DNA from: Montifringilla adamsi
Taxonomy: Eukaryota > Chordata > Aves > Passeriformes > Passeridae
Length of the DNA stretch: 64,000 bases
Reading direction: 5' to 3'
Assembly (NCBI GenBank): GCA_017590115.1
Contig: JAGGNK010008226.1
Location: 6,213,283 to 6,277,282, forward strand
Part shown: in pieces, positions 22,901-56,660 of the stretch
Layout: the number at the start of each line of letters is the position of its first letter
Position numbering within the stretch: the first letter of the stretch is position 1
Program-made: the position numbers and the translations under genes
The notes under the pieces: generated by a model
Told to the model about the DNA's origin: nothing
Seen by the model: only the letters and a program-made list of their open reading frames with translations
The model's database searches: none

Positions 22901-24212
22901 CTTTTTAACAGTCTTTCCAGTGTTTAAAAAAAATAATTTCAAACATTATGTGGGGTATTAAATTCAATGTCTCTCTGTACTTAATAATGTGTGTGTGTTA
23001 AATTAGTGCTGAGTGTCTGTCCTCCCTGATCACACATAATGTTAATTAGATTGCCATCAAATAGCATTAAATGTGGTGAGGCACTTGGAGCCATATCAAA
23101 CTGAGAGAAGCCTTTTCCTGCACTTGGCTCTGCCCTGGGCTTCCTTCTGCTCCTTAAAGTTATAACCAGAAAATCTATTATAGCCAGACCTGGAATTGAT
23201 TAAAGGTGCTCAAATTGTTCCTGAGCAAAGCCACTCAGTTAGTGTGCCAATTCATCCAAAATGAGATTTAAAGCCTTGATAAAATGTTAGTGGAAAACAA
23301 GCCTAAAAGGAGAGTGGATCTTAATTTTCCCCCAAAGGGAAGGAATCAGGTGAGTTTTTCTACTTGATGGTTCAGCTCTTCATCTGACTTGTGTGAGAAC
23401 TAGAAGTATTCATTAGGTTGTTCTTCTGATCCATCAGGAATTTTGTCCAGGAAAGCTGATGAAAAGGGATTTTCTGTGTGGGGTTTACATCCCTGAAAAC
23501 AAATAATGCACATTCCAGACACCTGCCTGTCTGGAGAAGCATAAATGGATGTTCCAGGTGCTTCAGCTATCTGGAACCTTTCCAAGAGCTTTCTGAAATT
23601 CTCCTCAGGATTCATTTGGTGCCCATCCCTTTAATGTTTGATTTTTACTTATAAAAATAAACATTTGTTCATTTTTAGGACTGTGGGCAGTTTTAAGAGT
23701 AGGCCCTGAAAGCAGCAGAGCCTGAGAACATTGATTTTTTTTTGGTTTTTTTTTTTTGCCCTCCCTCCTAGGTTATCTCTCTCATCCCAAACCATAATGG
23801 TAGCAAACATTATAGAATTTAATGTGAAAGATATCAATTCAGTGAAAATAAAATGTTTGTTTAAAATACTTCACATAGTGGATTTTTTGGTTGTTCTTCT
23901 TGGTGGACACTTCAAGAGGGGAAAAAACTTCTTAATAAGCATGGGCATAATAGGTTCATTATTTTCCCTTTGTTTGGATGATGTATTATCTTCATGCTAA
24001 TTAAACATTTTAATCTGAAAGCTTTTATTTCTGTTGTTCAGAAAGCCCTTCTGAAATTCAACTACTCTGTGCAAGAGGAAAGTGACACCTGTCTGGGTGG
24101 CAGATGGTCCTTTGATGATGTACCCATGAAGCCTCTGAGGACAGTTATTGTAGTTCCAGCTGATGGAATCCATGGAATTATGGATAAACTCAAAGACTAT
24201 CTCTCACTCTGA
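16748..24212 (+). CDS. BCCIP: BCCIP, BRCA2 and CDKN1A interacting protein, seven coding exons
   Basis: Nuclear and nucleolar protein of the BCP1/BCCIP family; it binds BRCA2 and p21 and, like yeast Bcp1, assists ribosomal proteins and large-subunit assembly. Exons: 16748-16885, 18374-18448, 18934-19014, 19737-19829, 20355-20542, 21704-21881, 24042-24212 (stop TGA 24210-24212). They total 924 nt, 307 aa (human beta form 314). The start codon GCCATGG lies in the CpG island. Conserved blocks: DNDYNGIKKLLQQ, LFLKAPVNTAELTD, HIGSIIK, the acidic SSDDEEDDDEVFGFISCLNL, KPVGLILSERFINVPPQIAL, RTNKPCGKCHYYLL, MFANAEEEFFHE, SVQEESDTCLGGRWSFDDVP. The C-terminus ending DKLKDYLSL matches the BCCIP-beta type. 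The N-terminus is a Ser/Gly/Glu low-complexity run rather than the Asp/Glu-dense run of the human protein. Intron 1 carries a G-rich minisatellite, and intron 5 carries a perfect inverted repeat. Confidence 0.97.
16950..17110 (+). repeat. G-rich minisatellite in BCCIP intron 1
   Basis: Five copies of a core beginning GTCAGGGGATGTTCGGG and ending in AAGGG. They are separated by either a short spacer (period about 24 bp) or a longer one containing CTTGGGGAGGGATTGTT (period about 41 bp), giving a higher-order pattern. It lies 65-225 bp after the exon 1 donor, with frequent runs of three or four G on the coding strand. Confidence 0.9.
17425..17572 (-). mobile_element. CR1 3' fragment in BCCIP intron 1
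   Basis: Reverse orientation: begins with a GAATCCCAGAATAG-type tail and reads through the CR1 3' UTR text around CCTGTCCAGCCTGGCCTTGG. It is preceded by a 16-bp flank also found beside the CR1 at 18573. Confidence 0.8.
18573..18715 (-). mobile_element. CR1 3' fragment in BCCIP intron 2
   Basis: Reverse orientation: TTGGGTTGGAAGGGACCTTA followed by CR1 3' UTR text (CCACCCCCTGCCATGG, then CATCCAGCCTGCCCTTGG). 5'-truncated, as usual for CR1. Confidence 0.85.
21162..21208. repeat. Perfect 20-bp inverted repeat in BCCIP intron 5
   Basis: Left arm 21162-21181 and right arm 21189-21208 are exact reverse complements, separated by a 7-base loop (21182-21188). An RNA copy would form an uninterrupted 20-bp stem. 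It lies about 620 bp downstream of exon 5. No flanking transposon ends were recognised. Confidence 0.95.
22340..22396 (+). repeat. Poly-T / T-rich tract in BCCIP intron 6
   Basis: A C/T-rich lead-in followed by more than 20 consecutive T. Simple low-complexity sequence, possibly the tail of an old minus-strand retroposed copy, but no body is recognisable. Confidence 0.8.
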
Positions 24213-24381
24213 GCTCCCCTACAAACACCAGGTTTTTACAGAGCAGCCATGCAGGACTGTGGCCTCACACTATCTGCAGGACTGCTGTTGAGTCAACGGT
24301 TTTGTACAACCAAAAATATCAACAAGTTAATATTTTTAAATATTGCATCTTATTTTACTTTGATATCATCATGAAGCAGTC

Positions 24382-24387
24382 AATAAA
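24382..24387 (+). terminator. BCCIP: BCCIP polyadenylation signal
   Basis: AATAAA 170 bp after the BCCIP stop codon, the first plus-strand hexamer in the 3' UTR. Cleavage is expected near 24400-24420. Confidence 0.8.
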
Positions 24388-24588
24388 AACCCAGTGTCAA
24401 AACCTGAATATCTGTCCAATGTTTTTTTAACCAAAGCTAAACCATGTGGTTTTGTTCCAAAACAATGCATGCAACTCCTTTTGTTGAGAAAACTGCTTTT
24501 TCTTTGTTTCTTCTTTTAAATATATTTATGTCAAAAGTTTGAAATAATTACGTAGGTTAAGATGGGGATGTGTTTTGGATATATTGCT

Positions 24589-24598
24589 TTTATTTATT
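24589..24598 (-). terminator. DHX32: DHX32 polyadenylation signals
   Basis: Plus-strand TTTATT at 24589-24594 and 24593-24598 reads as two overlapping AATAAA hexamers on the minus strand, only about 30-40 bp after the DHX32 stop. This would give an unusually short 3' UTR (about 50-60 nt) and leave about 150-200 bp between the ends of BCCIP and DHX32. Confidence 0.65.
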
Positions 24599-24626
24599 GT
24601 CCAATATGTAATGGTTCAGTTTACAT

Positions 24627-46763
<22,137 letters not shown>

Positions 46764-49700
46764 TTTTCTTACATATATTATTCCCAGCAAAAGCACATTA
46801 GTGATGGAAGGAGTCTTTTGTGTGCTGATTGATCATTTTGGCCCCCTAAACCTGAGCAAATCCATTTTTCCTCGCTCCAGGATTAGTATTTCACAGCTCT
46901 TGGGTTTAAAAGTCCAGGCTCAGTGTCCAGTGGCCTTTGTGGTCTGCTTGTCCCGCTCTGGGTGGTTTAACAACCCCAGTGAGCCTGGAGAAAGTATATT
47001 TAAAAAAAATAATCACCCAAAATCTTCCAAATGGCAGCAATGAAACCAGAAAGAGAAGCTGAGCAGATTTTGCAGTCAAGTGTTGATCCCAGCCCGTGAG
47101 TCCCAGTGTTTTCTCTTGTCCAGGCTGGGGAATAATTGGGCAGAGCAGCTGAGCCTGACCTTTGTGGCTGCTGGGGGAGGCTCTGGAGCTCTGGCTGTGA
47201 TTGCAGGGCTGGCATGTGGGAGCTAATCCCAGCACAAAGGCTGCACCCCTGGGTGCTGCAGCAATGGGCAGGGCTCTTCCTCTGTGCTCTGTGCAGGGCT
47301 CCAGTGAGTCACAGCAGCAAAAACTCTTTTTATTGCACTCTGTGGATGAGCCTCGAGGTCTTGGGAGGCTTTTTTGCTGCAGTTAAAATACACTGAATAC
47401 ATGAAAAAAATCCCAGAGTGATGCCAGTTCTAATCCTTCAAGGGCACCAGAAGTGGCCTTGGAAGGTGGTGGAAATAAAAACATTATTGATGTAAAGTAA
47501 CTCCAACTCTGGGGACTCAAAAGTAGCAAAATAGCTTCCTAATCTTGGCTGAGCTGTACTGTAAGACAAATATGAAATAACACTTTTTATTTTAGCTCCA
47601 GAGGGCAGTTATCACCAGGATGCTGATAATGTCCAGTTTTCATGCTCAGTTAGATCGTTCTGCTGCATTTGGATTCCACTTTTCCTCTGACCTTCATGGA
47701 TCCCTCTAATCCACCCTGTTTGTCTCATTTTCTGTTCCATCCCTCCCTGCTTGTTGTTGCAAACTCCCTACCCTTGAGATCTCTGCCTCTCCCAAATGGG
47801 TCCCAAATTACTCAATAAGGCAGAAATGTCAGGAGGGGATGGGAAGTTCAATCCCACAAAGGGTTTTTTTTGGCAAAATTCATCTTAAAATAACATTAAG
47901 GACTTTTTGGGGGGTAAAATTAATCTTAAAACATCATGAAGCAAACATGTGAATTGCTATTATTCTGCATTTTCCTTGTTTTTCACATATTTAGCAGCAA
48001 TAGCACTCTGATTTCCTCATTTGCAGGCTCATCTCCTAAACACTGAGAACTGGACAGCAATATTCCTGGTTCACTGAACAAATCTGAATTGTCATACCAC
48101 AGCAATTTTTTTTTGTTCTCCCTTTTTGGTGTGTGCAATGCAAGAAAGCAGATTAAAATGTTACCAAATCAAGAAGAACATTTTACTATTTGAAAATGAA
48201 ATATTTTGAAACTGATACTCCTTTCTTGATCACGTTTTAACAGACCAGGTTGTTGACTGATTGACATTATTTATCTCTGGTAAAATAGGGCCTGTAAAAC
48301 TTTATTTTTCTTTTCAGCCAGGCCTTCAAGGACTTACAAGATGTGTGCTTTAACATAACACAGAAGGATTTAATTAATTCTAATAAATAACAGAAACACT
48401 CTCTGCAGATGAGTGCTTTTAGTAAATTAGGGTATAAGCTGCTTCCAAAGATATCAATGACAACTTTGCTATTGATATAAATTATATATTGTTGTGCAAG
48501 TGCTGATGATAATGCACTCTCGCAAAGGAGTAAATACCACATAACATATTCTGGATATTTAATAAAGACTCCTTAATACACAGCTACTCTTTGCAGCTTT
48601 GCTATTAAACCTTTTCAGGGGAGGAGGATTTTCTGTGTGTAATTTAAAAGAATTTGATCTGTGCTATCAGTGGCATTACAGAGATCTTTCTTCCCCATTT
48701 TTCCTCCCCCATTTCAGCAGAAATATTTTGCAATAGCAATGGGAAGGGTGTCACTTCTTTTTTTTTTTTTTTTCCCCCAAGAATGTTGTTTAAATTGAGG
48801 GGTTTAGATCAAATTTACTTTATAATGTAGTGAATAAAGCCTGTGAAATGTGAAGGTGAAACATCCTGCCTTTTAACGTCAGAATTACAGTTTATTGTTG
48901 CTAAATGAGAACCAGCAGATGCTGTCAAGAGCAGTTCCTCCTTCCATCCTATTTTCCAGCCCAGACTCTTGGATGCCAAATCCCTCCAGTGGGATGTGGA
49001 ACAGCATCTTTGCAGCTGGAAGTGGAGGGGCTGCTCCTAGCCTTGGATTATTTTAGTCCTGAAGGCTTTGATAATTTTCCCTTTTAACACAAACCCCCTC
49101 AAAAGATGTGTACTGGTGTATTTTGATATTTCCTCTTTCTCTTTGCGTGGCTGATCCGTGACCCAATATCTTCTCTGCACTTCAGATCCAGAGCTGGGAA
49201 TCAGTTTTAACATTGTTTTTCTTGATGAGGCCAAACAAGGGATGAGTTTTACCTACCCAGGCACCTGAGTTTATTCCTTGGGATTGGATAACCTTGCTGA
49301 TCCTCTGTTTTTCCATGATCTGAGCCTGTTGGATTGCAGAGGTGTGAGCCCAGGCTGGAGCTGGCCCTGCAGCTCACCATCCACAACCCAAGGCAGGGCA
49401 TGCAAGGAGGAAAGCTGGGTGAGAGCTGCATTTTGGCACAGGAAATCCTCATGGAAGATGCTTCCTGAGCTAAAAGCAGGGCAGAGAATGGGACAGGGGT
49501 CTCCTTGTACATAAAATGCTGATCCAGTCACCTGTGTGAGCAAAGCAGCTGCAGTGACTGCAGGGGCAGAACCTGAGGTGAGGCTGTCTCTGTGATTTAT
49601 GGAGTCCTGCTGCTGAAAATGACACTTTAATAGCCTCAGCAGGAGTCCCTGTTGTTGTTTTCGTTGCTTTTTATGCTGCTATGAATATGAAATCTTGGTG

Positions 49701-50708
49701 CCTGGCCAAGAGACAGCAAATAAATGTGAAAAAAAGCCCCTCTCATTTGAAGACTCTGTTACTTCTCTCTTGGCCTACAGACAGCAGCATTTAACCTTGC
49801 TTATACTGTAACTAAATTACAGTTTATTGAGCAAAGTGTAAAACTAAAGCACAGAATTTTCACCAGTGAGAGAGACACCAGCAGCACGGATGTGACACAC
49901 TTCTATTGTGTTTTAATTCCCACTTTAGGTCCTGTTGTCTGGTAGAATATTTTGCATTACTTCTCTTAAAAGTACTGACAGCCAGTGATGGATTGGTGTA
50001 GAACAAAGTGTTTCAAGTCAGGATATAAAAAAAATATCTAATTTTACTTCACTGGTTGCCCGGTACTGGATGTAAATGCTATGAGAATTGAGCTGAAATT
50101 GTGCATGTTTATCCAATATACTTGTCTGGGGTGTTGTTCCAGGACCTTCAATCCCAGTCAGCTCCAGGAAAGGACTGGGATGGACTGGTTTGGTGTGGAG
50201 CACTGTCTGAATGCCCTGAGTGTTCATAATCAGAAACAAAAGACAGCTCAAACCAAGTTTTCTTTGTGCATTACCATGTTCCTCACCAGCATTTGCTTAA
50301 TAAAACCATTGGTTATCTCATTATCTGCTGTAAAGCTGGGTTAGGACAGCAAGCACAAACTGTCAGCCCCACAGCAGGTCTGGGCTTTTATTCTCCATTT
50401 GAATGATGGCATCAAAAGCAAACTCCTAGCTCTGTGTGCCTTTTGCAAGTGCATTTTTTTCTGAGCTGTTTCAGAGAATGGCTTTAAGGACAATTTAAAC
50501 GCCAAGGCAGCTTAAGACAGATGATAGGAAGCCTAAATGAGATTTTATTCTAATTTATTGTTTTGGGTTTTTTTTTTTCTTAATGTAATGGGATATCTTA
50601 ATCTGTTTTCTATTCTCTTTCTGTTGTTTAGAAAAGCAAGACCAGCTTTGTGTTTTCAGTTCATAAGTACAATATTCATGTGTGCTAGAGAGTTAACACT
50701 TTCCTGAG

Positions 50709-50764
50709 CTGCAGGAGGAGGGAGAAATAAAGATAACTGCAGGAGGAGGGAGAAATAAAGATAA
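50709..50764 (+). repeat. Exact 28-bp tandem duplication
   Basis: Units 50709-50736 and 50737-50764 are identical (CTGCAGGAGGAGGGAGAAAT plus AAAGATAA). Confidence 0.97.
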
Positions 50765-52059
50765 TCATTGTGAAAAGAATAAAAAATATTTAAAATTTGG
50801 GTTAAAACGAGATGAAGAGTGAGCTAGGATGGTATTAGTACAGTTTTTTTCCACATGACAGCAACAAGAGATGGAGTTTGGGTGGGGGCCAAAATGTCTG
50901 ATGGGGCAGCAACAAAAACTGGAGCTGTAGCAGTGCAGGGAATAGAGAGACACTGGGCTCTCTGAGAAAGCTGCTTTAAAACCTGATGAGAAATATTCTC
51001 TGGAAGGTTCCTGGTACAAGTTGGGAACTGTATTTGTGAAAGTACTGATGACGTGGTGATGTTTTTTCTGTGAAGGCAGAAATATTTTCATGGCCTGGAA
51101 TACGAATTTGTGGATTTTGAGGAAATAAAGGGGTGTTGAGCAGGGAAAGAGGGAGGTGTTCAACACAAAGGGAAATGAACCAAGCGGAATTATCACAGAC
51201 AAACATAGGTGGTGACAATGCTGAGGGGCAGCTGACAAGTGGAAGGCAAAGCTTTGGTCCCCCAAAGGCTGTGGCAGGAGGTGAAAAGGAGCCTTGATTT
51301 AGCACAGAGGTTTTGAGAAGCAGTTTCTGGGTATCCAGATGAGCCACCCCAAATGAGGAGCTGTTCCCAGCAGCAGAGGTGGCTGCAGGGGCTGGCAGAG
51401 CTGCTGTGCCAGCAGCAGGGCTCAGCTCTTGTTTGGGGAATTCACGGATTCAGTTTTCTTTGCAGCTGCTGGCAGAGCAGTGAAACTTTGGGAGTGTTCA
51501 TTGCTGCTCCGATGGAGGCTGGAGTGAGATGCCTCTGTACTCCAGAATTCTTTTTCTGTGTTCGAAATGCCTCTTTAGGCTTTGATTGATGTGACTGCTT
51601 TTTATATTTGCCCAATGAAATACATTACACACGCCCCCTCAGGTGTTTTTCTGGCACAGGTGTCTGCCTTTCTCTGCACTGAGGTTTATTCCTTTCTCTG
51701 TGGGTATGGATTCCTGATGCTTTAGATCCTGCAGAATGGAAAAACATGCAGAATGGTAATTTATTTTATTTATTATTATATATAAAAAAATTGTGTGGGT
51801 GCTTCATTGCAAGTGCAAATGCTATTGATTTCTCTCACATTACAAAGATTTTTATTTCTTAAAGAATCACAAAATATACTAAGCTGGAAGAAACCCATGA
51901 GGTTCACTGAGCAGTTGTTTTTTATCCATGCTAGTTTTTAAGGAACTTGTAACTGAATAACTTATCTAATGGAGCATGAGATGTGAAAATGTTGCACATT
52001 ACAGATGTTTCTGATAAACAAATCTGCACAACACAGTGCTGCAAATAAAAACAGGAGAG

Positions 52060-52432
52060 GAAAGGGTGAGAACTTTGCCTTAAGGAGGGATGAGAATTTT
52101 CCCTTTAGGAAGGATGAGAATTTTTCCTTTAGGAAGGATGAGAATTTTTCTTTTAGGAAGGATGAGAATTTTGTCTTTACGATAATGAGGACTTTGCCTT
52201 TAGGAGGATGAGAACTTTCCGTTTAGGAAGGGTGAGAATTTTGTCTTTAGCAGGATGAGAATTTTGCCTTTAGGAAGGATGAGGACTTTGCCTTTAGGAG
52301 GATGAGGACTTTGCCTTCAGGAAGGGTGAGAAATTTTCCTTCAGGAGGCTGAGGACTTTGCCTTGGGAGGATGAGAATTTTGACTTCAGGAGGATGAGAA
52401 CTTTGCCTTTAGGAGGATGAGGACTTTGCCTG
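52060..52432 (+). repeat. 16-copy minisatellite, 23/24-bp unit
   Basis: About sixteen diverged units of the type GGATGAGAATTTTGCCTTTA followed by GGA or GGAA. The first units are mainly 24 bp and later ones mainly 23 bp, so only the early part keeps a reading frame and gives a chance repeat peptide (FRKDENFS). Confidence 0.95.
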
Positions 52433-53170
52433 CTGTGGTTGGCCATTTTTTGCCTTTTCTGTTTGAACTGAGCTGCTGATGGCAGGGCTGTTCTCTGTCA
52501 CAGGGAGCTGGCACAGATCAACGTGCTCTGAAATAACATTTTGGTTTGTTTGGCCATTGGAGATGTTTCATGTGACACTGCCCTGGCCCAGTGTCCCTCT
52601 GTGCATTTGGGCACTGTCACCATTGGGTTTTACCATCAACTCAACACCCAGAAAATCCCACCCTGAGCCTTTGGACACCTTTTTAAATTATAATATCCCA
52701 ACTCTGGCCAGGTCAGTGGGAGTTTTGGTGCAGACCAAAGTGACAGAAGTGAAGTCAGTCTCCATTTTTTGTCTTGTACCCTCAAGGCAGAAAAGCAGGG
52801 GAGCCAATGTGAGCTGGCAGGGCTGTGCTGTGCCAGTTCCAGCCTCCCTGTTGGGGTATGTGCAGATAATAGGATGAAAATCTGCTCCAATACAGATGCA
52901 GAACTAATTTTTAATTAGTTCTAATTTTAATTTTTTAAAAAAAATTAACAGAATTTTTTGCTACTGTAGAAATCAAACAAGATTTTAAAATCTGGTTTAA
53001 ATCAAACCAGATTTTCTTTCAGAAAGTGTTGTTAATATGTTTGTGACATATTAAAGAATTATGGAAATGCAGTTTATTTTATCAAGGCAGTGTAACCCTT
53101 AGTGTGGGGTCAAGCTTTGTTAGAGTTTTCAGCTGCAAGCAAAAAAGTAAATGGTAGATAAGAAGTCATC

Positions 53171-53260
53171 TCTTGACCTTAAATTTCTTCTCACCTCTAA
53201 AAGAAAGCAAAAATAATTTTACATGCTCATTAAGAAAAATTCCTGTTTTATTATTTTTTT
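53171..53260 (+). repeat. Dispersed 90-bp repeat, copy 1
   Basis: Aligns without gaps to 54493-54582, 79 of 90 positions identical by my count. The shared core is TCACCTCTAAAAGAAAGCAA. Confidence 0.9.
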
Positions 53261-54079
53261 CTTCCTTCTCAGTAACTCTGTTGTTTCTTCTGAATCCACT
53301 TCTCCTTTTATTCACCTTCCCTTTGAAAGTCTCCTGAAAGATAACTTTGAATTTGCTTTTTTAGTGCTAAAGCAAACTGCAGCACTAGAACCCTTTGTAA
53401 TGTGTTAGGAAGGGCTTTATGGTCGTGGGAACAAAACCTGGTTATGAATGAAACCTGAAACCTTTTAATAATAAATACAGTGATTTAAAACTTTGTAGAG
53501 CCACTGAAATGGGGGGTGGAGGGAAGATAATATCTTTACCTATCTTACCTATTTATCTTTAGGTGTATTTTGTTTTACAATTTGGATTACAATTGGATGG
53601 AATAAATGAGATTGTTTATTTTTAAGGACTGCACAGGTTTTCATGAGCTTTGGATGACATGTTGAATATTCAAATTCAATTACTCTTATTTTCAGTTACT
53701 TCCAGTCATGTCCTTTATTGAATAAATAATTAAGAACAACCTTGTACAAGTGGGACCATAAATCACAGTTTGGTTCTAGCAAGTTATAAAGGAGGGGGTT
53801 TTGTTTGTTTCTTTCTCTGTAAGTAAAATATATCAATTAATAAGCATTCTGTTGTGCTTTTCTGATTAATGAAGAGCAACAATGTTTGATGAAACACCAG
53901 TGAAAGGAGACAAATGGGATGCAAGTCATGGGATGATGGGGAAAAGCTTTTAAGAAATAATAGTTAAAGCAATAAAATCTCACTCCTAGAATTCTGAGTG
54001 CAGATAAGCTTTCGGTTTTTGCATGGGGAACCTGGATTGTGTCATAGAAATACGGATTTCTTTCAGGAAATATTTGAAT

Positions 54080-54205
54080 TTTTCAGTGTCTGTGGGTAGG
54101 ATCTGGTTTCCCAGAGGGGGTGGCAGTGATGGAAGTGCCCAAGGCCAGGCTGATGGCTGGAAGAAGATGAAATTTCAGGTCCCTTCCCACCCCAACCTTT
54201 CCCTG
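54080..54205 (+). mobile_element. CR1 3' fragment
   Basis: Forward orientation and degraded: GGTTTCCCAGAGGGGGTGGC, then GAAGTGCCCAAGGCCAGGCT and TTTCAGGTCCCTTCCCACCC. Confidence 0.75.
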
Positions 54206-54492
54206 CTCTGAACGCTGCTGCTCATGGCTTTGCAATGAAATTCTCACCAGGGAAACCAAAGTGTTCTCTCAAACGCGCCCTGAAAAAGGAAACTTTGACC
54301 CAGAGGGGATGGAAACCTGCTGGAAGCATTGGTGCCACCTGGGTAGAGAACATCAAATTGGTTAATTAATTCACTCTGGGGGCTGCTGAGCCTTGTTACC
54401 CCCTGTGACCCCCCACCTTTGGCTGTCACCCTGCACAGAAGGGATGGAAATTCTACAGCCAAGCCATTAGTGAATTCTACAGCCAAGGCAAC

Positions 54493-54582
54493 TCTTGCCC
54501 TTAAATTTCTGTTCACCTCTAAAAGAAAGCAAAAATAATTTGATGTATTGATTAAGAAAAATTCCTGCTTTATTATTTTTAT
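54493..54582 (+). repeat. Dispersed 90-bp repeat, copy 2
   Basis: Second copy of the 53171-53260 sequence, same strand, 1.3 kb downstream, followed by a long AT-only tract to about 54740. Confidence 0.9.
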
Positions 54583-56015
54583 TATATTTTAATTAATGAT
54601 TACCATTTAAAATAGTATAAATTATTATTAACTATTATAATTATTGACTAGTTTGTTTTAAATTTTTTTTATAATTAGTTATTATTTTATTTAATTATTT
54701 ATAATTATATTAGCAGTTAATGAACTAATAACATATTAAGAATATATTTGAAAGGTACTTTTGTCCTGGATGAAGTGGCTAAATTGCATTTTAGCATAAA
54801 GGGAGTGAATGCAGAATAGAATGAGTCAGGGAGAGTAAATAATGAGTGGTTTTTTTGAATGCAGGAGGATTTTTGTTGCTCATTGGCTTAAAAAATTCAG
54901 GGTTGCTCTGTTTTGTTTCAGTGCAGTTCAGCTCCCAGCAAACACTCCTGGATTTCTTGCAATGGTTTCAAAGTAAGGACAACTTGCAATGGTCTAAAAC
55001 ATAACTGAAAAAACCAAATTTTAAAAATTTTTATCCCATTCACAGCCTTTTAAAACAGAAACTTCATAAGGAAACCTAGAAATGTTTTCATGGAATTCAG
55101 GTGATATCTGTGGTACTGACACCTGTAGAGTTTGAGGTTTTAATTCTTTATGAGAGGAAATTTATTTCAAAAAGACATTTTAAAGAGTCGGCAGCAAGTG
55201 TTGACATCCCAGCTCCTGAGGGATGGGGTGTTTTCCCAGCTTGGCTCTTTCACCCACTGGAATTGAGAATATTTCCTTGCCAGCCCGACTCTCAGACATC
55301 CCAAAATGCACAACATCAATGATTTTCCTCACCTGATCACTGGAATTGCCCCTTCCACTCTCCTCTCAGTTTTATAAAATCTGTTTTCCCTCATGATCTC
55401 CAAAGCCACATTTTATCTCTTTTCATACAGATTTTTTTTTTCCTCACTTATGTATTTTCTCATTATATTAATAATTATCAAGAGCCCCATTTTGTTTTCA
55501 GGATCTTTCTTTTTATATCTTTGTTATATCCAGATTTATTGGAAGTAGATCAAACAGAAACAAAAATGCTGCCTGGGTTCTAAAACGACTTAATTTATAA
55601 TAACTAATAATAACTAACTTAACTAATATATCTTGCCTAATTAAATGCCTCCATATGGATTTTTGCACTCCTCACTTTTGGGGTTTGTTTGTAAAACTGT
55701 GAGTTTTATTTTATTTATTACAGGAATTTTCCTTTTGTACAGGCTGGAAATTCAGTATTTGATGTTGAGCAGTTATTGGTTAATTAAGCAGCAATTAAGA
55801 ATATATAATATAATACAAATATGTTTATTTTGCGCATATTTTAAATATATGTATTAATTCATTATGTTAATATATTTATTTTATAGATAAACATATATTT
55901 TAAAGAAAATAGAAGACTATAAGGGAGCTTTTGAAGTGTTATTTCAAATTTTTTTTTGTTATTGTTTTTTGTTGTTTCCTAGATTTGCTTGCTTTGTGAA
56001 TCAAGCTACAAGGAT

Positions 56016-56135
56016 AGCTTAATATTTTGTATATTTTATTTTATATTTTATATTTTATTTATTTTTTATATATTTTTTATATTTAGTTTATGTTGTATAT
56101 TTTATATTTGTATTTATTTGTGTCTTTATATTTCT
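56016..56135 (+). repeat. TATTT simple repeat
   Basis: Irregular tandem TATTTTATATTTTATATT units. The translated Phe/Tyr/Ile run is not coding. Confidence 0.9.
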
Positions 56136-56499
56136 ATCCATACAGCAGCCCAAAGCCTGCCTGTAGCATCTAAGATTTGATGAAAAGAAATTTCAGAGTT
56201 TACTGAATTTCTTTTCCCTATCAATCTTTTTATACTGTGCACAGAAAGATTTCCAGTGAAAAATAGAGGCTGCACTAAAGCTGACTGCTCAGTATGGAAA
56301 CCATAAAGCCCTTCAATAAAATAACTTTAAATACAATTCCTCCACAAAACATTGAATTGCAAAGTTGATTCTGTTACTTAGATATTGATGCAAAATCATT
56401 TCTGTGTGTATTTCTGTGTAGTTTGTTCTCCAAGGGCTATATCAAACAATAACATAATGTATTCAATGTTCAAAATCCATCTTCTCATATATATTCTAT

Positions 56500-56660
56500 A
56501 TGAATAAAATGGATAATATAGAATATATATTAAATATATAATGAAATAATAGATTAAATACATTATAAATTTATATTAAAATATTTTCTATAAATAGAAA
56601 ATATTTATAAATATAAAACTATTAGAAAATTAGTTTAAAAATTATTAATTTTTAGGGAAA
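56500..56660. repeat. AT-only palindromic tract
   Basis: Nearly pure A/T. Contains a 12-bp perfect inverted repeat, arms 56579-56590 and 56595-56606 with a 4-base loop. Confidence 0.85.

Noticed and set aside
50765..51347. Two overlapping minus-strand frames of 166 and 123 codons upstream of DHX32
   Set aside because: Checked as possible DHX32 5' exons or a separate gene; no domain, no plausible splice phase and no family resemblance.
52005..52211. Frame with repeated RKDENFSF peptide
   Set aside because: Product of the 24-bp minisatellite units; the frame collapses when units become 23 bp.
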